Origin: Parabacteroides sp. PM6-13
Lineage (GTDB): Bacteria > Bacteroidota > Bacteroidia > Bacteroidales > Tannerellaceae
Assembly (NCBI RefSeq): GCF_029892605.1
Contig: NZ_JARXWF010000011.1
Span: 118,724 to 182,723 of the forward strand
Length of the DNA: 64,000 nucleotides
Direction: 5' to 3'
Shown here: in pieces, positions 54,264 to 61,107 of the stretch
How positions within the stretch are numbered: the stretch's first letter is position 1
Layout: every line of letters starts with the position of its first letter
Notes under the pieces: generated by a model
Seen by the model: the letters and a program-made list of their open reading frames with translations, nothing else
Databases searched by the model: none
What the model was told of the DNA's origin: nothing
Translations under genes and position numbers: made by a program

Positions 54264-56561
54264 TTATTTCTTTACGCAGCGGATAGTATATGCAACGGCT
54301 TCGGTAATAAATCCCGCTTTTATTTCATTGCTACCGAAGTACAGCGTCCGTGTCTTCCATATCCTCCGCACAGTATCTTCTTCATACGTAGAGGTCATAT
54401 AACGCCCTCCTTCGGGGTTTGATAGCTTACCATCCTTATTGCGATTGCCCCCTGCCGGGAGAAAGAGAGTGTTGCCGGATTTCTTGTCGGTGAATTTGTA
54501 TCCCTTCACACCGTTTTGTGTTAGCCATTCACGATCAACACTGGTCTCATCTAATAATGCATTTATATCATCTAAGGTCGGTAGGCGATAACCTGCAGGG
54601 CAGGGGTTGTTCCTTGTCACCCAACTGTCGTTGGTATCAACGACACTATTCCATTTCTCTCCGTCGTGCGAAGGGGTTAGCGGATCGGTCGGGCTCCAGC
54701 CTGTGTAACGATTCCTCTGGTAGTACCATCCAGTATCTTCGGGATTGGCAACGAATAACGCGGGTCTTTCGACGTTGCGCGCTGCCCATGTTACGTTGTT
54801 AATTTTCATCTCCCACGCCTTGCCCACTTTCAATACACCCACATTGGACGAGGTTACGCCTTCGATGATGATCCTGAAGTAATAGCTTCCCTCGGGAGTG
54901 GCTTGGGCGACGGATGCCCCAAGGGAGACAATATTGTTGTCCTCACCTGGAAATTTGAGGATGGCAAAACGGACACCGATGGGTTCGGTAGCGGTGATCT
55001 TTCCCTCCGCATCGCTAAACCACGCTATATCGGCCGTTTTGCCCGTAAAGGTCATGCCGTTCGCACCGGTCAGCGAGTACTTCACCCATTCCATTGTTCC
55101 CGAGTCAAGTATGCCGTCTCCGCCATCACCCGTTTGCGCTCCGATGTTAAACATCGGAACCGCGGCCGGCGCTGTTACCGTCACGATACAGGTCGCTGTC
55201 TTGCCCCCGTCTTCGGTGGTGGCCGTGATGGTGGCAGAGCCTGCTTTCAGGGCGGTCACATTACCGTTGTTGTCCACTGTCGCCACGGATGTATTATTTG
55301 ACTTCCAACTTACCTTCTTATTGTCGGCATCCGCCGGAGCCACGGTGGCACTAAGGCTTTCGCTCTCGCCCACAACCAGAGAGAGGGAGGTTTTATTCAG
55401 TGATACACCTGTTACGGCTACCGCTTTTGCTGTTACCGTTACGGCGCAGGTCGCCGTCTTGCCCCCGTCTTCGGTGGTGGCGGTGATGGTGGCAGAGCCG
55501 GCTTTCAGGGCGGTCACGTTGCCGTTGTTGTCCACTGTCGCCACGGATGTGTTATTTGACTTCCAACTTACCTTCTTATTGTCGGCATCCGCCGGAGCCA
55601 CGGTAGCACTAAGGCTTTCGCTCTCGCCCACAACCAGGGAGAGGGAGGTTTTATTCAATGATACACCTGTAACGGCTACCGCTTTCGATGTTACCGTCAC
55701 GGCGCAGGTAGCTGTCTTGCCCCCGTCTTCGGTGGTAGCGGTGATAGCGATGACACCGGGCTTCAAGGCCGCGATATGACCATCGGAGTCGATGATCGCT
55801 ATCGACAGGTCGCTCGACTTCCAGGTCACCTTTTTGTTGGTCGCGTTCTCAGGAGCGACGGTGGCGGTCAGTGTTTCGCTCGCGCCCTCCACCAGCGAGA
55901 GGGAGGTCTTATTCAGTTTCACCCCCGTTACGGCTACCGCTTTCGCCGTTACCGTCACAAGACAGGTAGCGGTTTTAGCCGCATCCTCTGTCGTGACGGT
56001 GATCGTGGCCGTGCCTACTCCTGCCGCCGTCACCTTGCCGTTGGCATCTACGGTGGCAATATCGGCTTTATCCGATTTCCAGGTCACCTTCTTGTTGGTC
56101 GCGTTTTCAGGAGCGACGGTTACTGTGAGCGTTTCGTTCGTGCCCTGGACTAACGACAGCGTAGTTTTGTTAAGCGTTACGCCCGTCACCGATACAGTGG
56201 CCGCCTTAACGGTCACAGCGCAGGTGGCGGTTTTTGATCCATCGTCAGACGTAACAGTGATGGTCGCGTTGCCAGGTTTCACGGCTACGATTTTGCCTTC
56301 GGCGTCGACGGCTGCAATTGTCATATCGCCCGACTTCCATGCGACCCTCTTATTGGTCGCGTTTTCAGGAGCTACAGTAGCCTTGAGGGTTTCAGTTTCA
56401 CCCTCTACTAATTCAAGCGTACTCTTACTGAGCGCTACGCTCGTCACTTTCACAATCTCCGGTTCCGGATCTTTGCTGCAAGAGACAAAGAACAGACACA
56501 GGGCGCTCAGTGAAAGAATGACGCTGGCTACCAATCGTGTAAATTTGTTTCTCTTTTTCAT
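54264..56561 (-). CDS. Surface lipoprotein with five Big_2 domains and a FISUMP domain
   Basis: 765 residues from the ATG at 56561 (MKKRNKFTRLVAS); the frame extends 13 codons further without support. Lipoprotein signal ALCLFFVSCSKDPEPE. Five Big_2 immunoglobulin-like repeats of 86 residues follow (opening VTGVxLNKTxLSLVxGxxExL, closing ATCAVTVTAKA); the fourth and fifth are almost identical. After them comes a linker (MFNIGAQTGDGGDGILDSGTMEWVKYSL) and a C-terminal FISUMP domain (WEMKINNVTWAARNV ... NPCPAGYRLPTLDDINALL), the Fibrobacter-type domain found in Bacteroidetes surface proteins. Likely an adhesin or a glycan-binding stalk. It sits between the 152-residue gene and the beta-helix gene in the same operon. 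Confidence 0.9.
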   Translation of the reverse strand: MKKRNKFTRLVASVILSLSALCLFFVSCSKDPEPEIVKVTSVALSKSTLELVEGETETLKATVAPENATNKRVAWKSGDMTIAAVDAEGKIVAVKPGNATITVTSDDGSKTATCAVTVKAATVSVTGVTLNKTTLSLVQGTNETLTVTVAPENATNKKVTWKSDKADIATVDANGKVTAAGVGTATITVTTEDAAKTATCLVTVTAKAVAVTGVKLNKTSLSLVEGASETLTATVAPENATNKKVTWKSSDLSIAIIDSDGHIAALKPGVIAITATTEDGGKTATCAVTVTSKAVAVTGVSLNKTSLSLVVGESESLSATVAPADADNKKVSWKSNNTSVATVDNNGNVTALKAGSATITATTEDGGKTATCAVTVTAKAVAVTGVSLNKTSLSLVVGESESLSATVAPADADNKKVSWKSNNTSVATVDNNGNVTALKAGSATITATTEDGGKTATCIVTVTAPAAVPMFNIGAQTGDGGDGILDSGTMEWVKYSLTGANGMTFTGKTADIAWFSDAEGKITATEPIGVRFAILKFPGEDNNIVSLGASVAQATPEGSYYFRIIIEGVTSSNVGVLKVGKAWEMKINNVTWAARNVERPALFVANPEDTGWYYQRNRYTGWSPTDPLTPSHDGEKWNSVVDTNDSWVTRNNPCPAGYRLPTLDDINALLDETSVDREWLTQNGVKGYKFTDKKSGNTLFLPAGGNRNKDGKLSNPEGGRYMTSTYEEDTVRRIWKTRTLYFGSNEIKAGFITEAVAYTIRCVKK
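55173..56460 (-). repeat. Five 258-bp repeats in the Big_2 gene
   Basis: The repeat period is 258 bp. Units at about 55180-55430 and 55440-55690 are near-identical at DNA level (for example TTGCCCCCGTCTTCGGTGGT recurs at 55201, 55459 and, slightly changed, 55717), while the outer three have diverged. Recent unit duplication and possible length variation by recombination follow. Confidence 0.9.
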
Positions 56562-56618
56562 ACGTCTACATTTTATATGGTAAGTATTGTTATTTGTCAT
56601 AGTATCGGCTGGCTATTC

Positions 56619-57077
56619 CTATTTACCAAAAAGCCGCTTCACAATATCGAGCCTATTGAACGCGGAGGCGATGTCGCCCAACACAGGTATATCATAGATG
56701 CCGCGGGTGTATCGCCGGTGCATATCCTCCGGCATCGCCTTGACAATCGCCCCTCGAGCCTCCATACGGATTTGATGGAAAGCCGCCGATTGAGCCCCTG
56801 ACATCATGTTTTGCTTCATTTGCTCCCGGGGAGCGGTGGTGCCTTCGGGTATTTTCACGTATGCTGTAAATTCAACGAAGAGATTATTGTACTCGCGGTT
56901 GAGTGTGAGGGAGCTGAACTTCTCCTCAAAGTCGGCCTGGTTGCGACATCGCTGCCCAAACATTTCCATACGTTCGAAGAGTGCCTCCGCCTTTTGCCTG
57001 GCCTCTTCGGGCAGGTCGTAATGCGTATAGAGAGCATCACGCCTACTACTTATTGATTGTTCTATACCTTTATCCAT
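56619..57077 (-). CDS. Conserved hypothetical protein, 152 aa
   Basis: I do not recognise this protein. It has no signal peptide or membrane helix; it is helical and Met- and Arg-rich (ARQKAEALFERMEMFGQRCRN, then REQMKQNMMSGAQSAAFHQIRMEARGAIVKAMPEDMHRRY). It begins 64 nt after a -7 box and 42 nt upstream of the Big_2 start codon region, so it is the first gene of the operon with the Big_2 and beta-helix genes. A cytosolic chaperone or regulatory partner for the exported proteins is conceivable, but nothing in the sequence demonstrates it. Confidence 0.8.
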   Translation of the reverse strand: MDKGIEQSISSRRDALYTHYDLPEEARQKAEALFERMEMFGQRCRNQADFEEKFSSLTLNREYNNLFVEFTAYVKIPEGTTAPREQMKQNMMSGAQSAAFHQIRMEARGAIVKAMPEDMHRRYTRGIYDIPVLGDIASAFNRLDIVKRLFGK

Positions 57078-57145
57078 CCTATTTACTTTTTGAATGTTTC
57101 GGATCGGTTTGTCTTCGGTTGAAAACTTTCCTCACCACTTGAAAG

Positions 57146-57153
57146 CAAATGTA
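57146..57153 (-). promoter_or_regulatory. -7 element of the Big_2/beta-helix operon
   Basis: TACATTTG on the minus strand (exact TAnnTTTG), 69 nt before the 152-residue gene. The matching -33 TTTG is absent, suggesting need for an activator, for which the adjacent HTCS is a candidate. Confidence 0.6.
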
Positions 57154-57295
57154 TGGGTATAGATACAGAAGGGCTATCACAGATTCCGCATCAAGTAGGA
57201 CGGCATCCGCAATCTGCCCGTTAAATTTGTACTATTTCCGCATCGAAAGGACTTAATAGACTGATTATCTGCGTCTATTCTTGTCCAATTTGGTT

Positions 57296-60199
57296 TTAAC
57301 TCAAGGATGTATTCTGTTCCGGTATCTTGATAAACTGTGACGGGGTGTATCCGAATGCCTTTCGGAACGAACGGGAGAAGTAACTCAAGTCGCTGAAGCC
57401 ACAGTCGAAAGCCACCTCTTTGATTGATCGGTCGCGCTTGGAGAGTAATAATTTGGCTTTGTTCAGGCGCGCCTGCATCACGAAAGAGGTAATGGTATGC
57501 CCGGTCATAGCCTTCAGTTTGCGTCCGAGTTGCGACTCACTCAAACACATATCCTGCGCAAGCCCGGCGGGGAAGTAGTCGGCATCGTTGAGATGGCTAT
57601 TGACAACCGAGGATAATTTGGTGATAAAGGCCATATTCGGGTCGGTATGGGAGGCCGTTCCTGCCTGGAAGAGGGCGTTTGCGTAGGTCTTCATCAACAT
57701 GGCGCGGCTGTCGAGCAGTTGCTTGATGCGCGCCAATAGTTCGCGTTCATCGAAGGGTTTGGCCAGATAAGCATCGGCACCCACCCTAAGACCATCGAGC
57801 TTATCCTCGGTTGTTCCCTTGGCGGTAACCATAATCACGGGGATATGCGCCACGGCGATCGAAGCGCGCAGGTCGGCCGTAAAGGCATAGCCATCCTTTT
57901 CGGGCATCATCACGTCGGTGATAATCAGATCGGGTATGTGTTGTTCGGCCATCAACAGCCCTTCGTTGCCGTTCGAAGCGTGAATCAACGTATACCTTTG
58001 CGCGAGGATCGTATGCATATAATGTGCCACATCTTTGTTGTCTTCCACGATCAGAATCATCTTCTTCGTGTTCGAAGCCTTGCCCGGTGCCGTGTTATCA
58101 TCGCTCTCTGTGTCGAGGTCGGGCAAATGGATGCCGGCATCCTCTTCGTTCAGCTCTTCGCGCGCCTCCTCTGGTATAGGATCATTCGACACCGGCAACG
58201 TCAACGTAAACTCAGTCCCCTTGCCTACCGTGCTGGTTACACGGATCGTGCCACCTGCCTCTTCGATAAGTTGCTTCGAAAGGGCGAGCCCGATGCCGCT
58301 GCCGACTTGGTTATTATTGTCCGCATCGGAGGTATAATAGAGTTCGAATATATGGGGCAGATGCTCGGCCGTGATGCCCTCACCCGTATCCTTCACCTGT
58401 ATCACACACTGACCGGCCGCTTCATCGTAGCGGAGATGCACCACAATCTTATCTCCCACCGAACAGTGTTTGATGGCATTGGAGAGCAGGTTGCTCATCA
58501 CCTTTTTAACAGAGGATGCGATGAAATTCATCGAAAGAGTATCCACTTCGCTATAGATAAAGAGTTCAATCTCCCGGCTGCGGGCATATTGTGTATAGGG
58601 TTCGGCAATGACATGCAGGTACTCCACCAGATCACCCTGTCGCCAACGCGGTTTGCTGACACCCGCTTCGGAGCGCGAGAAGTCGAGCAGTTGGTTGACC
58701 AGATGCATCAGGTTACGCCCCTGCCGGCGGATGGCTTTGAGGTCTTTCGCCTCGGGGCTATCGCTCTCTTTTATGGTCGACAAAAGATGATCGCTCAGGC
58801 CGGTAATCACCGTGATGGGTGTACGAAACTCGTGGGTGATATGGGTAAAGAAGTTCGAACGCATCCGCTCGATATTCTTGAGTTCGATTGTCTGTTGGCG
58901 TTCCAGTCGACGTTTATAGAGTATCAATAGTAACAGGATAAGCAGCCCGAGAATAACAGGTGTCATCAACAATAGGATTGCCTTTCGCTTCACCTCCTGT
59001 TCGCGATTGAGTTCGTCCAGTTCTTCGATCTGTTTGGCATATTTCTCTGTTTCATACTTGACGCGCGAGTCGAGCAGCCGCCCCGTTTCCTGGTTCTGCT
59101 GCAGGGTGTCGGCATAGGCGCGGCTAATACGCAGATCATCGACAGACTGCTTGAAATCACCCCGCTTATGGTGATACTCCGAGCGCAATTCGTAGGCTTG
59201 TTTGATATGCTGCGGCGAGTTGATCGCGCTGGCGGTACGCACAGCGTCATCGAGGTAGGGCCATGCCTTAACGAGTTGCCCGCTCTTGAGATGTATCTTT
59301 CCGATGCTAAAACAGGCATTCAGCCAATGCCATCGGTCTGCTGTGTCCGAAAGCAATTCGTAAGCCTCTTCATACTGGGTCAATGCGCGACGATCGTCAC
59401 CTTGCGCCTCATAAATATGTCCGATATTGATAAGGCAGAGCGCGATGCCGAGCGGCAGGTTAGCCTTTTCGTTATAATCGAGTGAACGGCGGTAGTATTC
59501 CTCAGCCTTTGTCTGATCGCCCATGTCGAAATAGACCGAGCCGATATTGGCATAGTTCATAGCGATACCACGCAGGTTATTATTTCCAATCTCTATCTCA
59601 AGCGCTTTCTCATAGCAGTTGATTGCCTCCTGCTCCTCGTTTATGGAGTGGTAGATCACGCCCAGCCCGTTGTAGGAACTGGCCCTATTGCGGCTGATGG
59701 TCGCCCTCTCCTCTCCCCCGTATTCTTCAGCTATCCGCAGGGAGAGATAGTGGTAGGGGGCGGCTTCGTTGAGCGCGCCTATTCGTCGGAAGTCGGTTCC
59801 CAACTCATTCAGTACCGTGGTGATAAAGATAGTGTCGCCAATCTCATAGCCAATCTGAAGCGCGGCGGTATGGTTTTCAATAGCCAAACGAAATTGCGAT
59901 GTATTGCGCGCATCATTACCCAAAGCACGGAATATCACCTGCTCCCCAATCTTATTGCCCGACTCCTGATAATAGCTAAGACGCTTTTTGAGCTCAACCG
60001 GGTCGTAGCTCTGCTGCGGAAAAGCCTCCCGCATATCGGCCACCCACTGTTTTTTCTGTATTTCCAATGCGGAGATCTGCTCCTGTCGAGACGGCTTGAA
60101 AAAGAAGAAGAAAAGCAGTACCACCACCCCCAAAGCGACAGCAAACCACAACAGACGCTGTTTTCTCCACTTCAATATTGATTTGTTATTTGTTTTCAT
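57296..60199 (-). CDS. Hybrid two-component regulator with TPR sensor
   Basis: 967 residues from the ATG at 60199 (MKTNNKSILKWRKQRLLW). Order: membrane helix (about 15-32), periplasmic or outside tetratricopeptide repeats (about 80-360, e.g. AMNYANIGSVYFDMGDQTKAEEYYRRSLDY), second membrane helix (about 405-425, LLLMTPVILGLLILLLLIL), HisKA with HITHEFRTPITVITGL, HATPase (NLLSNAIKHCSVGDK, DTGEGI, GSGIGLALSK), receiver (about 715-830, LIITDVMMPEKDG) and AraC domain (about 880-963, ADYFPAGLAQDMCLSESQLGRKLKAMTG). It lacks the Reg_prop beta-propeller of the other HTCS and so senses a different ligand or a protein partner. It likely controls the downstream surface-protein operon. Confidence 0.95.
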   Translation of the reverse strand: MKTNNKSILKWRKQRLLWFAVALGVVVLLFFFFFKPSRQEQISALEIQKKQWVADMREAFPQQSYDPVELKKRLSYYQESGNKIGEQVIFRALGNDARNTSQFRLAIENHTAALQIGYEIGDTIFITTVLNELGTDFRRIGALNEAAPYHYLSLRIAEEYGGEERATISRNRASSYNGLGVIYHSINEEQEAINCYEKALEIEIGNNNLRGIAMNYANIGSVYFDMGDQTKAEEYYRRSLDYNEKANLPLGIALCLINIGHIYEAQGDDRRALTQYEEAYELLSDTADRWHWLNACFSIGKIHLKSGQLVKAWPYLDDAVRTASAINSPQHIKQAYELRSEYHHKRGDFKQSVDDLRISRAYADTLQQNQETGRLLDSRVKYETEKYAKQIEELDELNREQEVKRKAILLLMTPVILGLLILLLLILYKRRLERQQTIELKNIERMRSNFFTHITHEFRTPITVITGLSDHLLSTIKESDSPEAKDLKAIRRQGRNLMHLVNQLLDFSRSEAGVSKPRWRQGDLVEYLHVIAEPYTQYARSREIELFIYSEVDTLSMNFIASSVKKVMSNLLSNAIKHCSVGDKIVVHLRYDEAAGQCVIQVKDTGEGITAEHLPHIFELYYTSDADNNNQVGSGIGLALSKQLIEEAGGTIRVTSTVGKGTEFTLTLPVSNDPIPEEAREELNEEDAGIHLPDLDTESDDNTAPGKASNTKKMILIVEDNKDVAHYMHTILAQRYTLIHASNGNEGLLMAEQHIPDLIITDVMMPEKDGYAFTADLRASIAVAHIPVIMVTAKGTTEDKLDGLRVGADAYLAKPFDERELLARIKQLLDSRAMLMKTYANALFQAGTASHTDPNMAFITKLSSVVNSHLNDADYFPAGLAQDMCLSESQLGRKLKAMTGHTITSFVMQARLNKAKLLLSKRDRSIKEVAFDCGFSDLSYFSRSFRKAFGYTPSQFIKIPEQNTSLS

Positions 60200-60318
60200 A
60201 CTATTATTTATCGCGAATACCACTGTCTAAATCTAAAAATCAGAAAAAAACCAGCTCTATTCATTATATCGGGAGCAACTCAATACGTTTTTTTAACCAA
60301 ACAAGAATGATCATAAAA

Positions 60319-60326
60319 CAAAAGTA
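60319..60326 (-). promoter_or_regulatory. -7 element of the TPR hybrid regulator gene
   Basis: Minus strand TACTTTTG fits TAnnTTTG, 120 nt before the start. No clear -33 box. Confidence 0.4.
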
Positions 60327-60503
60327 ATCAAAAGTTCCAATAATTGGAAGAAATTGAAATAAGTATACATACCCCACCCCGTTTTCAGCCAATTGCCCCC
60401 TCCAGAAACGAACGTTTTTTTGAGGATTCAGGAATTTCTTTACGTCTTCGGGCTAAGCAAACGCCGTTTGCTTTACGCCCTCGGCTAAGCGATCTTCGAT
60501 TTG

Positions 60504-60600
60504 ACATTTTGTCAAAAACGCCCGACTATTTTTCCAAAAACGTAGGGGTATTTAAAATTAGTCAGGCGAGTAACACTTTTTAACGTATCATATTGTAAAG
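60504..60600 (-). repeat. 97-bp intergenic repeat, copy 2 (inverted relative to copy 1)
   Basis: Reverse complement of 39173-39269 with two mismatches (CT for GG). Flanking similarity continues on both sides, for example ATTTTGACAATC on the right and TCGGCTAAGC...GCTTTACGCC on the left. A palindrome GCAAACGCCGTTTGC lies at about 60456-60470. The AT-rich gap 60200-61107 holds also the small ORF and tracrRNA described below. Confidence 0.9.
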
Positions 60601-60831
60601 CAAAACCCACTTTTTGCTTACATTTTGACAATCAGAGAAAAACGAAAACAGGAGCAATCCCGCCCCTCCCCTCCCCATTATTTCTTCAGCAAAACAAGTC
60701 AACATGTTACCCCCCCAAACAAATGATTAATCAGCCAAATATTTTCGATTTTAAGAGAACCATTTAGCAAAAAACCACCCTACAATCCTTGCATTTCAAC
60801 AAATAATAAATACATTAGCAAAAAAAACGTT

Positions 60832-60948
60832 ATGAGATTCAAGTTATCTCTGTTTGTAGAGAAAGAGGTGTGTGGATACGTAGCTGAGAAACACATGCAA
60901 TTGTCCCCAACGAAAACAGACAATAAAAATGAAAGATATAAAGTATAG
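60832..60948 (+). CDS. Possible small ORF, 38 aa, with a Cas6-like opening
   Basis: ATG to TAG gives a peptide beginning MRFKLSLFVEKEVCGYVAEK. Bacteroidetes Cas6 endonucleases often begin MRFKLxLxVxK, so it may be a relic of a cas6 gene, or chance. It ends just before the tracrRNA terminator, which is on the other strand. I would not annotate it as a gene on this evidence alone. Confidence 0.25.
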   Translation: MRFKLSLFVEKEVCGYVAEKHMQLSPTKTDNKNERYKV

Positions 60949-60950
60949 AC

Positions 60951-61030
60951 AAAAGAAAAGAGCGAGTTTCCCCGCTCTACATGTTTTCACAACGGAATCA
61001 TCCTTATTGTGAATTGCTTCAAAATCGTAG
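60951..61030 (-). ncRNA. tracrRNA of the type II CRISPR system
   Basis: On the minus strand, reading from 61030: CCTACGATTTTGAAGCAATT, then CACAATAAGGATGATTCCGT and TGTGAAAACATGTAGAGCGG, ending in a stem GAGCGGG-GAAA-CTCGCTC and TTTTCTTTT. The AAGCAATTCACAA part is the expected complement of the 5' end of Bacteroidetes type II-C repeats (GTTGTGAxTTGC), and CAATAAGG immediately after it matches the tracrRNA nexus start known from Neisseria. Promoter below and terminator at 60960-60977 (with its T run at 60951-60959) define both ends. It is divergent from cas9, starting about 80 nt before its ATG. Length about 80 nt; the true 5' end may vary by a few bases. Confidence 0.82.
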
Positions 61031-61033
61031 GGA

Positions 61034-61063
61034 CAAATATAACAACTATATTTTAATAACAAA
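61034..61063 (-). promoter_or_regulatory. tracrRNA promoter
   Basis: Minus strand -33 TTTG (complement of CAAA at 61060-61063), 18-nt spacer, -7 TATATTTG (61034-61041). The -7 box lies inside the degenerate anti-repeat, in line with type II-C systems in which repeats carry promoter elements. Confidence 0.65.
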
Positions 61064-61107
61064 ACTTATCAACTGATATTTTTATAACAAAAAAAACAAA
61101 ATGTAAT

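Noticed and set aside
54898..55779. 293-codon plus-strand frame
   Set aside because: Antisense to the Big_2 repeats and itself repetitive; a mirror of the real coding frame.
57845..58930. 361-codon plus-strand frame
   Set aside because: Antisense to the kinase and receiver part of the TPR hybrid regulator.
61003..61043. A CRISPR array at the repeat-like sequence
   Set aside because: Only one repeat-like copy is present, without spacers; it fits an anti-repeat better.
60844..61062. 72-codon minus-strand frame upstream of cas9
   Set aside because: It overlaps the tracrRNA and its promoter; the hydrophobic tail looks like chance translation.
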